Source: Bostrychus sinensis (lineage: Eukaryota; Chordata; Actinopteri; Gobiiformes; Eleotridae). From it: DNA of 64,000 bases. Made by a program: the position numbers and the translations under genes. Location: assembly GCA_020698575.1 (NCBI GenBank), contig CM036256.1:17313908-17377907 (forward strand). The letters run 5' to 3'. Of this stretch, positions 46,122 through 57,957 are shown piece after piece. The notes under the pieces were generated by a model, which saw only the letters and a list, made by a program, of their open reading frames with translations, was not told the DNA's origin and made no database searches. The number at the start of each line of letters is the position of its first letter. Within the stretch, counting starts at the first letter, position 1.

Positions 46122-49100
46122 CTATGACGTTTCCACTGAAGTCTTTCCACAGTGCGACTTCTTCTCTCTGTTGCTGAGTGCATTGTGCGCTTTTGCAGCA
46201 TCTTTACTGTCTACTGTCAGCTCAGCCGCAGCCTGCCGCTCACACAGGCTCCCCAGCAGCTGAGCGGTTTTAAAGACGGAGCCGTGACCCGATGGCTGCA
46301 AAGACCGGACCTTCTGCAGGTTCTGGAGGGTCCGAAGCATCTCCGCAGAGACAATGGGCAGATGCTGCTCCTGGATGAGGCTGCTCTTGGCAGATCTCAG
46401 CACTGTCGCGCGTTGGGCTGGGGATTTTGAGGTTGGCCTGGTCTTGGGTGGGGCAGGGGCTCGTACAGACATTTTTTTCTGTGGAGGTGGGGAAAATACC
46501 TCTGGTTCGAATGATTGGTCACAAGAGGATATTGTGCTGTCCTCAGAGCCATCACTTTCAGCTTCTTCAGAGCTGTTTTCATCATCATCATCATCATCCT
46601 CCTCTTCTTTGGTGCCTTCTCCATCAGTGATATAAATCATATCTTTAGGCAGTGACGTGAACTGGTAGACAAGACGCTGGCCCTCCACCTTATTCAAGAT
46701 GCCTCTCTGGTAGTAGTACCTAGATAAACAGAAACAAAATATCTCAAGTTAGCAAAACTGTGCAGCATTTGCAAGTAAATATATTATTTTATGAGGGTGT
46801 ATTATAATTTGTACTAGACGTCAAGAGTTAATTATTGGTCACATGTTTTAATGAATACATTAATAACATGATCCAAAATTGGTTATGAACCAAAACAAAA
46901 CTCTCCATATAGCTCTTTTTGGTTGGCAGGTAGTAGGTTAGGGGTTCAAGCCCAGCAACAGCCAGAAGGAGTCATAAGCCAACATACTGCTTGTATTGGT
47001 CCCAAGCCCAGATAAATAGAGAGGATTGTACCACCAAGAGCATTTCTGTTAAAAACTATGCCAAATTAAATATGCAAATCTGATGTATCACTGTGGTAAG
47101 CCCATAAAAGAAAAGGGTGCAGTCAAAAGAGACTTACTTTATTTATTTTCATGGCATTAATGTAACAAAAATTCATAAAATACATTTCTTGGAATAATTT
47201 AAAAACATATATTTCAGTTGTAAATTGAGTTTTTGTACTGTACCTAAGTGCTCGACCCATTGTCTCATAATTCATGTCAGGTTTGTTCTTGTGTTTGCCC
47301 CAGAGTCTGGCAACTGCTTTTGAATTGACCAATTTGAAGATTCCTTGATGAGGATCAGTCCATTTGATGTAGCGGGGACAGACTTGTCTGTCTTGTAGCA
47401 ACTCCATCAGGAACTGCCACAGATATAGTGTGTTTCCTCCTAAGCATAAACAATAAATAGAAGTAATAAACAGATTAGAACGTGGTTCATAATCACTTAA
47501 ATGTCAAGTTTTCACAGCTTCTTGGTTAGATAAATACCTTTGTTGTATCTGTCTCTTTTTACAGTAATCTCTGGAGTGGGAGAATCAGCCCTCCGGTTTC
47601 TGGGTTTCTTTCCTGAAATACAATAACAATAAAGTAATGCCGCAAATACAAATTTAAATGATACTTTTTATATGTGCTTGCAGTGGCTGACCTCTCTTTT
47701 TGGACTGCAGTATTGCAGAAGGCTTCTCTTGGTGAACAGTGTGCCACTGCTGCTGGTCGGCAGCTCCCACAATGCCCTCTGCTGACACGGTCACCTGGGT
47801 AACAGGAGCAGTGATGACATCACTCAGTGACGGCAGAAAGTTCTGGGCTGCAGGAGGACATAAACAGATTTAATGAAAGCAAACAGTATTGTGACCACTC
47901 TGTCTAAAAATATAATTATAAATAAAAACATTTACTAATGTGCCTACTTCAAAAAACAGGAACAGTTTTTTTGTTTTGTTTTTTACATGTGAGCAGCTTA
48001 CAGTAGTGCTCTTCCAAAGACAGTGTGTCAGCACAGTCCATGTTGAGAAGAGAGTCAGCAGCAACAAGTGTCTCCATGGTTTCTTCCTCTCCACTTTCAC
48101 ATGGCTCCACTAGAAAAAAAGAGGCAGGGATTGCTTATACTCACGTTTGGATAATTTGGGTCGTGCATTTTGTTTGCTAAGGTCTACATTAACACTAACG
48201 CTCCATTTATCAGTAAACTATGTAAAAAGATCCTTCACAAACGTGCTACAAGTGTTGACATGAAGACAAGAAAATGCAGAATAAGTAAAATTTATCTTTG
48301 AAAAGCAAAACCTTATTAAACAAGACAAACTTCAGACAGACTTTGTACTGAATCGGAATTAATACTACTTGGAAAAAAAATGCATCATCACATTTTGACA
48401 CTGCTGCTAGACGCTGTGCTAGCAACATCTGCTAACAGCTGTATTGTGAGAACTTCTAAATACAGTTGCTACCAAAGAAGTCCCTTCGAAATAAAGCATG
48501 GGATAACAAAAACAGCCGTTATTCTACCACAATTAACTAAAAATAACACTTTCAAACGGCACAAGAAGTAACGTGTGCTTTTGTTGTCGTTAGCATAAAT
48601 TAGCATAGCATTCAAGTCATGTCTAACTTCTAGTTCACTGCGCTCTTTATCAGAAAGAACAAACAAAAATACCACAACCGTAAACCCACTTACTCTTAAA
48701 GATTTGATTTTAAAAAATGGCTATAGCATAGGTGCTGTAGCCCAAAATCACCACGTCTACATCCTATTATGGTGTTTAACTGTGTCTCCAAGACAGCCAC
48801 CAGGAATGTTTTGTTTTACTTCCTGATTTTTTCCAGACGGTGGTCGTGTTCAGAGTTTAAGACTGCGCATGCGCCGAACCTGCAGCAACCACTTTAATTT
48901 ATGTGTACAAAGGCCTATTATACATAATCATCGCTTAACAAAAAGCAAGTGATGCGCCATGACCCGATGGTAGGTAGTAGGTCTTTGTGAACACACCTTT
49001 GATCAGATGCTGATGGTCGTCTTTGTTGGACTGTTCACAGGCTAAACCCGAGTAGGACAGCAGTTGAGAATGGGGAACTTGCTCTACTATCACCGCAGGG

Positions 49101-49262
49101 TAATCAGGGCAAGCCATTAGCTGCAATACACACAAACAATACAAGTCAATTTAAAATAAACTTAAAAGTGCAAAAAGAAGTAAACTGATGAAGAGTAGTC
49201 ACCTGTGACATGTTAACATGATCACTTGCAAAGTCAAAGATGAGTTCTGACTGCTGAAGCAT
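46122..49262 (-). CDS. elf1: ETS-family transcription factor ELF1, short C-terminus
   Basis: Exons in transcript order: 49262-49203, 49120-48997, 48109-48002, 47847-47692, 47612-47538, 47439-47244, 46719-46122; phases agree, 438 aa. The N-terminus MLQQSELIFDFASD with PAVIVEQVP and YSGLAC is the Elf-1 N-terminal region. Acidic LLNMD and APVTQVTVS follow. A basic linker (KKPRNRRADSPTPEITVKR) leads into the ETS domain (about 175-257: NTLYLWQFLMELLQD, YIKWTDPHQGIFKLVNS, WGKHKNKPDMNYETMGRALR, then YYYQRGIL from the last exon). The recognition-helix residues RALRYYY are intact. The tail has a Glu/Asp run and a Ser/Pro region with AEMLRTLQ, then stops, about 180 aa short of human ELF1 (619 aa). Family knowledge: binds GGAA sites, active in blood and endothelium. 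ELF2/ELF4 are less likely given the N-terminus and chromosome-13 neighbours. Confidence 0.93.
46945..47100 (-). repeat. dispersed repeat R1 in elf1 intron 6, reverse copy
   Basis: The plus strand reads 'CATAAGCCAACATACTGCTTG', 'TTGGTCCCAAGCCCAGATAAATAGAGAGG', 'ATCACTGTGGTAAG', the reverse complement of R1. A possible extension with 'GGTTGGCAGGTAGTAGG' begins near 46,920. Confidence 0.65.
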
Positions 49263-49640
49263 GGCTGGGTGTCCAAATATTTCCAGCCTTCAACTGAATG
49301 ACTGCATAGCTTTTTGTTAAAGAGTTCAGAAATAGTTTTTGTATGTTTTCTACCTAGGCTGATCAAGTTTTAAAAGAGATTCACCTCCTGTAAAAGCAAG
49401 TTATTGTCAACGTGGAGCCTCCTGTCAATCAGAGGCTTGTGTTCCCTTGGAGATGACAAGGCCAGTCTCATCCCATGCAGCGTAACTCAGCAGTAATGAA
49501 GAACATTGATGCGAGTTTACTGATTGACCACAGACACAGAGGCGTCACAGGAAGCTGATGCTCTCTTTCGATTCTTGATGAGGAAGTGGGGGCTGCTTAA
49601 CTGTCCTGTGGTCGGACTGAACCTGCTAAAGAAGAACAAA
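49263..49640 (-). promoter_or_regulatory. elf1: probable elf1 5' untranslated exon(s) and promoter
   Basis: Above the start codon a minus-strand 'CTATGCAG|TCATTC' resembles an acceptor (about 49,292) and 'CAGGAG|GTGAAT' a donor (about 49,385), implying an untranslated exon from about 49,386 to about 49,600. An ETS-type GGAAGT core occurs at about 49,583. No TATA box was identified. Confidence 0.35.
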
Positions 49641-52600
49641 GAAAATCATGAGCCACATTGAGTTTGTATAAAAGGGTGTGGGCCTTTTGAAAGCTGCTAG
49701 ATGCCAAACAACATACAATTCCACAGCTAAAATGAGGATCAGGGGGTAACCAGTTTTTCATAAATTACCCCACAAGATGCAGTTGGAGAAGGCTGCACAG
49801 TTTGCCTTCCTGTGGCGTTTATCTTACTACTTTTCTCTCTTATCATACTTCTTAAAGAGGCACAGGAAGGAAGCGTTTGTGGTGCAGTGTTTTCTATAGC
49901 GGCGTGTGCAGAGTGCGAAGGGGGAGGCAGCAGTGGTGTTGAACTTGAAACATCACATAGTTGCCCAGTGTTCAAGGTTACAGGGTAGTTATGTACATTC
50001 CTAACATGACACTTACTAAAACAACTCCCCTACTCCCTTTGTTTTTGAATCATGCTCTTTTATTTTTGCCTGTCTGATTTTTTTCTCTACGTACAAAAGT
50101 ACTTCAGTCTGTTACGACTAACTACTGGTTTGTTTGGCCATTTGCTGCTTTTCACACAGCCTCCGCCCCTCATAATTTCTTTTGTAAACATACCTGTTGG
50201 CGTCTACTGTAGGTGTTGTTTTCTCTTACAGCACAAAACTGTTACAAGTAATTCAATACTCCTATATTTTAATCTTCTGTTTGGTTGACGTCATGTTGTT
50301 CATTTTGCATACTCCAGTTGCCAAAGTGAGAGTCAGAGTGCAAGTCTGTGTGTTATAGAGGTGCAGCATGTTGAGGTCAGTTATCACACAGGAAGCACAG
50401 CTCAGTTAGGAGGCACCACTTCCTGAGTTTTGCACCAAACTGCTGCCAACATCTCTGCCAGCAGTGTCCTTCTCATTTCCAACTTCCTCTGTTGTTTGCA
50501 GCACGATAGAGAAAAAATAACATCTGGCTCACCCATCAGAGTAAATAAGAAAAGCAGTTTATGCAAAAATACAACTCATTGTTGACCCTATTTAAACCTA
50601 AGGGTTTTGTTAAGTTGCAACACAGGTTCCCAATAGTGTAATGTGTGTCTTTGTACTCCCCAACTGGAAAATCTGGATTACATTTTGGCAAGTTGCCACA
50701 ATATTTTAGTGGCAACGAAATACAAGACTTTGTCACTGAAGTACAGCTACAACCTTGTATTTAGGGCTGTTTGACTGTTACAGATTAAGAAGGCCATCTG
50801 TGTTTGACACATTTTGGTGTAAGTGGAGGCTGCTCCTGACTGCGTTGCACAAACTGTATGTGTTGGTTTCCCCTGCAGCTGCCACTCTTATACATATCTA
50901 ACAGCACTGTATGGCTTTGTTCATTTGCACTCTCGTCACATAGGTTAGTCTCTGTGAAGTGTGTGCCAGGCCCCTGAGGACACTGAGGACATTCATTCCC
51001 CAGTTTGTGTGTGTGACAGAGTCAAACACTGATATAAAAACAGTGACAGAGAGGGGCATAGGCTGTGTATTTGTGTGTGAACTAGGCCAGGCTGATAACA
51101 GTATGCTAAGTGAAGCAGCTGCTGATAAGCTCCTCTTGTTGCTTGGGTAACAGGGCTTGTAAAACGAACACAAGAAAATGTAAAAGAACAGTGAAGGTGG
51201 CCACAACAAACATTGCTTATGCCTCTGTCATTTAAAAAGATATGCAAGTATTTGATAAAAACAGTGACGGCGCATGTTATAAACAGACCAAAACAACTTG
51301 AGCTCAAAAGCACTTCAAATACTTTCACTTTCTCTTAAGCTCTTGTACTGCAAAACTCAAATAGCATGTTTTTTTCTGCAATGTATGTTTTACAAAAATG
51401 AAGACAATTTTCCAAACAGAATCGTCAGTGATTTTGAGATAAGTTAATCAAAAGCTTTCCTCTTACCTTATGTTTGTACATTGACTTTGTTGCAGAGCAG
51501 CAGCTGACTGGTAGAGCAGAGGTTGGTCTTATTCCACATGAGAGGCTTCTTCTGTTCACAGACCTGGGATCAGTTTACTTAGGCCTACACAAGGTGAGAT
51601 TTAATATCAGAGTGGACAGTGTTTTGTCTTCTCTAGAGCCATTGTCAAATATTACTTCCTCTTTTTTCCCAGTAAACTCCCCTCCCTTCAGGCTCTGATT
51701 GGTTACCTGTGTTGTGAGTCAAGGTAACCCATAGTGACCATTGTCAGTGTGGAGCGAATGTAAACACGGGTGTATTTGCAATGTAAAGCAACTGACAGGC
51801 CAGGGGCCAATCTGCAAACAACCATGGGATTTATATGAGGGCGGACTTAAGATAATGTCAGTAAATCAAGGAGAGGAGGTCAGTTTATAATCAATGTTAT
51901 TATCAATTAAACATATAGAGCCACTTTTTTGATATTTAAAGCTAGACTGAACACAAATCCTTTCTAATACACATAAAATGCACAGGAAAACTTACATGTG
52001 GCCTAAAACGTAGCTGGACACACATTCAAACTAGGGACCAGTCTTTATTCAGTCCCTTGTGCACCCTAGTGGCAAAAGTTGGCATTGGCACAAGTGAAAA
52101 GAAAAAATGTCAGCATCTTAGATTAAGAAAAAGCATAATCTGTTTGGGAAGTTTAATGTGTAGTAGCGATAAACACATTTTATCCCTATGTGTTAACTTC
52201 AAAAAAGAAGATCGTGGTCTATGATTAGGTGAACAAAATACATGGCAGTAAATGTGAAATGGTAGTGCTGCATGTTTTGTTGTGAGGGCTTTAAAGTGGG
52301 AGATGATCAATGTGTGAAAAGTATATGGGTGTATACAGTCTCACGCATCTGGAATGAGATGAGGAGTATTTCATGTGCACGTCTTTGATACATTTTCAAC
52401 ATTATCAAGAGAAATCTATCTTTTGCCCTATTTCTCAAGCAAATGATATAGCTCTAAGCTTGTCATAATAGTTTTGTTACATCTAAAGTGAGAAATTAGT
52501 GAAGGTATTTGAGAAAATTCACAAAGGACACAAAAGCTATGTTCTGGTTTGTTTGTGTCATAAATTAACGAGTTGTTAAGTGAGCACCTCATAACACTAA

Positions 52601-52655
52601 TAGGTCAGTCTGGTACAGAAATCATGTCTTGTATTCACATATTTCATTTGGTGTA
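49640..52655. other. elf1-ednrb intergenic region, first part
   Basis: No gene supported. An exon-like window (51495-51593) has an acceptor TTGTTGCAG, 33 open codons and a donor AAG|GTGAGA, but no partner exon or protein family. Other open frames here lack splice signals. The composition is AT-rich and apparently unique. Confidence 0.4.
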
Positions 52656-52657
52656 GG

Positions 52658-52757
52658 TGTTTATACCTGATGCCCTTCTCGAGGCAACCCTCTCCATTTA
52701 TCTTGACTTGGGACTGGCACAAAATTACATTGACTTGAAACCCCTTGTGGTTGGATT
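52658..52757 (+). repeat. dispersed repeat R1, partial copy
   Basis: Phrases 'TTTATACCTGATGCCCTTC', 'GGCAACCCTCTCCATTTATC', 'TTGGGACTGGCACAAAATTAC' and 'CCCCTTGTGGTTGG' follow the R1 order. Confidence 0.75.
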
Positions 52758-52844
52758 AGCTCATAATACCATACAAAAGTGACATGACTTATCTTGTCTG
52801 GTACATTTACTTATTTATTCAATTTCTTCTGCCTAATCCACTTA

Positions 52845-53130
52845 GAGGTTGCTGGTGGCTGGAACCTATCCCAACATCTGTGAGCCTGAGGTTGGGTACA
52901 TCCTGGAAAGTGGCCAGTTAGTGACAGGGCCACATTTATAGGGATATATCACTAGTTCACCTTTTCATGCACGTTTTTGGACAGTGAGGTGTCCGGAGAC
53001 TAGAGAGAACTCACTTTAATGCGGTGAGGACATGGAAACTCTGCCCAGATGGCTGACCAGTCTTGGAATCAAGCCCACAACCTCCTTGCTAAACAGCAGG
53101 AGTTCTAACCACTTCACTCTGCACTTTTTT
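52845..53130 (-). repeat. long reverse copy of the tRNA-like fish repeat
   Basis: The plus strand has 'GGTTGCTGGTGGCTGGAACC', 'TGGGTACATCCTGGAAAGTGG', 'GCACGTTTTTGGACAGTGAGG', 'GGACATGGAAACTCTGCCCA', 'GGAATCAAGCCCACAACC' and 'TTCTAACCACTTCACTCTGC'. This is the most complete copy of the family at 1,645-1,792 and 21,500-21,648. Confidence 0.75.
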
Positions 53131-54740
53131 AACGCATACGATGCATAGACATGCAGTGTTTACATTATTCAGACAGAACTTATACAGAAGGAGTCCTGGC
53201 CACAGACATCTTATAGCTTAATAGTTTTCATGTAAAATAGCATTAAGAGAAGGATCAGTGTATTTGATACTTCAGCAGTAAGCTAATTAGTGGACCTCCC
53301 TCACTTTTACGTTTTTATTATAATTATGTTTTTATAGCGTAGTAAAACTGCAATTTACTAATTGTGTTTAGAGAAAGAAAACAATGTAGACTTACTAATG
53401 ATGCTGTGGTATGCCAGCCTAAAATCTAATTAAGGCATCAGAATGTAATGTATATATACATACAGTTATTAAAAACTTTTTAAAATGCATTAGCTAATCT
53501 GTTACCTAATGCTGTCATTAAAGGCAGTCTGAACATGAGGTACTGGCGCCTTTGCGCAACCATCCTTTTGAAGTTTTAGCCTCCCATTGTATCTTCTTGT
53601 CATTTGTCTTTGGCTGAATATTGGGCCGCTTCAGGAATGCTTCCAGTGCTTGGTTTGGCTCTTAAATATGGTTAACTCCCTAAAAGTGGCAGAGGGAAGA
53701 ACTTGATTGTTACAATATGTGCATGTGTGAGAGTCTGTAGCAAAAATGAAAAAAATGTGAAAAAACAAATACCTGCAAGAAATCCTATTTGTGTGGAACC
53801 CATCAGTCTTAGTCCATGGGAAAAATTAATCAACAAATTTGCATACACCTTGACCAATGTGCTGTCAGTGTCCGGGACCTGCTACAATGCAAATCCTTCT
53901 GTCATGGTCGCTTCACACTCCACATGCGGATCTGTGGCTTATATAAATTGTTCGTTGTGTTAGCGGCATGATTTGTTGTCCCACTGACCGAGAGGTCTTA
54001 TAGAGGTGGTACATCAAGAGTATAAGGTTTTGACGAACAGCTGAAGATTTGATGGTGGGAAAAGAGATAAAAGATGAAAGAATTGCCTTTGTACATTTCT
54101 CTATGATGAATTCCTTCTGCCAGGCCAGTCTGCTCACCTTATGTTGTTTTTACTTCTGTGTGGTGTGTGAGAAATGTGTGCATCTCTGTAACTGATATTG
54201 AGGTCTTGGTATGGTTTGATATTGATTGATTAAGAGAACAGTGATTGAAAAACAGATTACTAAGAAAAGCGTTAAGGATGTTAATGCAGATAATAACTGA
54301 ATTGAAATAGGAAATCTAGCTCTTATACCTTTACTCACTGGTTTGATCTCAATTCAAAAACGTTTTTCCCTTGAAACGTTTCCATGGATGGACTTCACTC
54401 AAAACAGATATTTTCTTTGTTCTCTCCAAATGTTTGGAGATCGTATGCCAGACAGTAAGAAAGATCTCCACACTGTGATTTAAATCCAGCATAAATATGT
54501 GCAAGAGCAGAGGTTACAAATTTTAAAAGTGTATATGCATTTGACTGATTACACTTGTGTCGGATGCAGTAAGGACTGAAGTAGTTTATCAGCTAAAGTT
54601 TAGGACTGCATGTGAGTTCTGAAGGTCGCAAATTATTCTAACATACTCCTGTGTCAGACCGTATGTTTATGAGCAGGTATAGAAAATTGAATTCTTATCG
54701 ACATACAGTATAAAACCATACCATATGTCATAACCATGTT
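53131..54740. other. intergenic, nothing recognised
   Basis: AT-rich unique-looking DNA without supported exons, RNA genes or transposon ends. Confidence 0.4.
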
Positions 54741-54742
54741 TA

Positions 54743-55043
54743 AGGTTGCACTAACGATATAATTGGTGATATTTGGATTTTCTTATTATGGGTAAGATGC
54801 AAGGCTCTGAACTCACAATCAAAATTTACCAAAGACTAAAGCAGGTCCCCCAGGACTTTATTAGGGCTAAATCATTTGGGCATAACAAAGTCTGATTTAA
54901 GGCTTTGTCAGACACTTATTTTGACCATTTCTGTTGGTTGGATGGAAGACCTTATTGCAGTATATTAAGTTTCTTACAATACAGATATGGCGTTTACTGA
55001 TATCCAGATAATGACAAAAAATTGCAATGTATTGTGCAACCCT
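54743..55043. mobile_element. hAT-like MITE with GGTTGCAC ends
   Basis: The left end AAGGTTGCACTAACGATAT and the right end ATTGTGCAACCCT are inverted. The interior shares 'CTGATATCCAG' with the element at 21,961-22,220, so they are probably related. No intact target duplication is visible. Confidence 0.55.
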
Positions 55044-56990
55044 AAAGTTGAGTTTTAAACAGTCTGCAAACATTCTACACCAATTGGGGAGAAATCATTC
55101 AAATTTTTCTATTGCACCATTGCTGGATTATTGTGGCTTACTGCGATTAAGGTCTAAGAGGCGTTCAGCAGCAGTCTGTATTCAAACAGAACCAAGTCAA
55201 GTGTTTATACTTTACAAGCAAAGACACATACATATTCTTGGCCAATCTGCCACTGGCTAGCTTGTCTTTTGCTGTTCTGGCCTCCTGTGAACCTTTAAAA
55301 GAGAAACCTTGACTGCCATTTGTCTGAAATTTCTCAGTCATTCAAGTTAATCATTATGTCTGTTGGATGAAAGAGAGAGAAAACTTCTTCTACTCTTCAA
55401 ACCATGTTCAGATGATCTCTTTTCAACTTTGATGATTGTAGTTTATGATACGTTTATGTGCTTTCAGGAGGCGCATGTACCAAGTAAAGAACTAACTTCA
55501 GCGTTTAATAGTCAAACATCATGTTTCTACAAATGCTGCTATGTGTTTGTGAGCACAATTTGCCACACTCAGCTCTGTATAAATATGCAAACGGGGCATG
55601 TGAAGGATCAGAGGAATGTGTGGAGAAAGGGGGCCAAGCCAGGTCTTTTCACAACCAAACCCACGAGACGCAGACCCCATAACTATTAACTGTTCTGGCA
55701 CTTTCCACCACTTTAAACAGATGTTGGAGAAAGAGAAGCTGTCTGTGGTATGCTTGTCTATATCTGCAGCCTGCTAGTGCACATACTGTAGCAGAGATAA
55801 AGTAAATCTTTATTGAGTGTAAAGACCTCTTCTGCAAAAGCTAGCAGTACCACTCTATTAAAAGTTTACAGTCGCTTTTATTCTCAATGAGCCTGTGTTT
55901 TCTCATTACCCTTTTGACATCCATCTGCTGTGTTTTCCGCCTCTGTTTCCTCAGCTCCTAATAGCAATAAAAGTGGCTTTAAATCTCAGCTAGTGCCTGT
56001 TCTAATATCATTATTAGCTTTGGCTGAACAAACCAAGATCCGTATGTTGTCTCACTCAGATGCCCACCATTAATTGAAGATGCATTGTAAAAGAAAGAAA
56101 AAAAAAATCACCATTAAGATCAGTCATGTGAGTAGGAAGGATACATCTACAAAAAGGAAAATGGATTTGAAAACGCTACTCACTTTGTTGTAATTCTGAC
56201 TGGAGCTACTGCAAGCCAAATGTCCATAAATCAGCATCTTGGGACAATAATTTGAAACAGCGGTTTTGCACAACACCATAAGGGAATATAGGCTACATCA
56301 CTCTAATTACAACAAACTAGAGTGATTTAGTAACTGACTCTTTCTGGCTATCTGTTCTGATTGGTGTACTTTCATGTTGTTTTCATATATTTTATTTATT
56401 TTGGCAATACAGAAATCAAAACTTGACCCAAGAATGACTGTGGTCTTTGGATTATATTTGCAAAGTCTGGAAGCATAATGGGAGATAATTTAGTGAGGAA
56501 TGTTCTGAATGCTATTTCATTTTAGTTCTGGGCTCGTCACAGGCAGCAACATTGACTCTGAGTTCATGTCAAACCACATTGAATTGTTTGAAGACGCTCT
56601 AGGATAACAGAAGCAGAAGGGTAACAGGGACAGTAATGTGTACTGAGAAAACGGCAAGGCCAAAATAAGGGCGGCTTAGTGGAGAGGAAAGTGTCTAATA
56701 ACGAGAAATTAGGGACTTTAACAAGACAGAGAGCATCTTTGACAACTAATGTGTCATGTGTGACACTGGTTTAGCTTGAGGAACGGCCCCAGGTCAACAC
56801 TGTTTGTAAATGAAACTGAAAAGCAGAGAGATCACAGTGTGCTCTGTGTTAGCACCAAGCATCACATGATACGAATCCTGTCACGCTTACTTTAAAACCA
56901 CACATGCAACATACTGGCCACAAGACTAAACACTAGGCCTAAACTGTAGAGATAAAAAGTTAGCATTTTGTAAAAAACAAAAAACAAAAA
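55044..56990. other. intergenic, nothing recognised
   Basis: No gene supported. The open frame at 55363-55689 (plus) has no splice or family support and is not called. Confidence 0.4.
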
Positions 56991-56992
56991 AA

Positions 56993-57957
56993 CATTTATT
57001 GAAAAAAGACTTTTCCTAGTGTATACCAGCTGAGGTTACACGTATAGATAGATAGATATGTTGGCCCAGGAACATACATACAGTAATAGATTAATAATGG
57101 TGAATAATAGGCCATATTATACATAGAGTTCATATCATGTAGCATCAGTAGTTCAATAATAACTAGTGGCAAACGTGAAAAAATACACAATCCAGGGGGC
57201 TTGTCAAAAGTTAACATTGGAGAGGCTTTGGAGCCCCATCTTCAAATCCTGGTTTAATCCTGTTTTTTGTCTGCTTATCTATTTAGAGCATGCATATTGT
57301 TGCTTTGCCTGCAGTCGTTCACCCACCATAATGTCCTGTTGCCCATTTTGTCCAGACCATTTACAGATAATGCAGTATAATGATCTTAATAATAATAATA
57401 ATAATAACTTTGTATTTGGCGTGAGGCCAGTGCACTCTTTGGGCTCTGAATGATGCCATTGGTAAAAGTGCATCTTTTCCCCCTTTTTAGGGAAGGATTA
57501 TTGTCAAAATCAAAATGATCTGTGTTCTCAACTGTGGAGGATAATATTTTGTGGTAACAATCCTATTACAGTGCCTTTTGTACATTTTACAGGAGTTCTT
57601 AATTCATGCTGCCCTAGATCACAGTTACTTATCCAGCATCAGACTCAACCACAGATAATAATAATAGATGTACAAATAACATTCACAATTCAGGCTTGTG
57701 AGCCCAATGAGCTGTCTTTGTCCACCAACCCTTACTTTCACTGCTTTACACAACTCCAGTTCCTTCAGCCACACTTACTTTATCAAATTTTTATTGTCCA
57801 CAACAGTTTGCTTCACTCCAAGAAGCAGAATGCAGCATGTTGAGAGTCCATTTCTCTGTGATTTCCAAAGTCTTGTTGAAGGAAAAGGATGAAAGCCAGC
57901 ACCTCATCCATCTTCCTATGTTTCATGTTATCAGTTCCTGTCTAAAGCCCTGCCCCC
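56993..57957 (-). terminator. ednrb: ednrb 3' untranslated region and poly(A) signals
   Basis: On the minus strand AATAAA occurs at 57790-57795 (168 bases after the stop) and again at 56995-57000 followed by a GT/T-rich stretch typical of cleavage sites. The distal site would give a 3' UTR of nearly 1 kb containing a short (ATT)n tract (about 57,388-57,407). Confidence 0.55.

Noticed and set aside
46152..46635. Plus-strand open frames across the last elf1 exon
   Set aside because: They are shadows produced by the Glu/Asp- and Ser-rich elf1 coding sequence; the Ser-rich plus-strand run is the complement of the acidic repeat.
57388..57453. Poly-Asn open frame
   Set aside because: It comes from an (AAT)n microsatellite in the ednrb 3' region.
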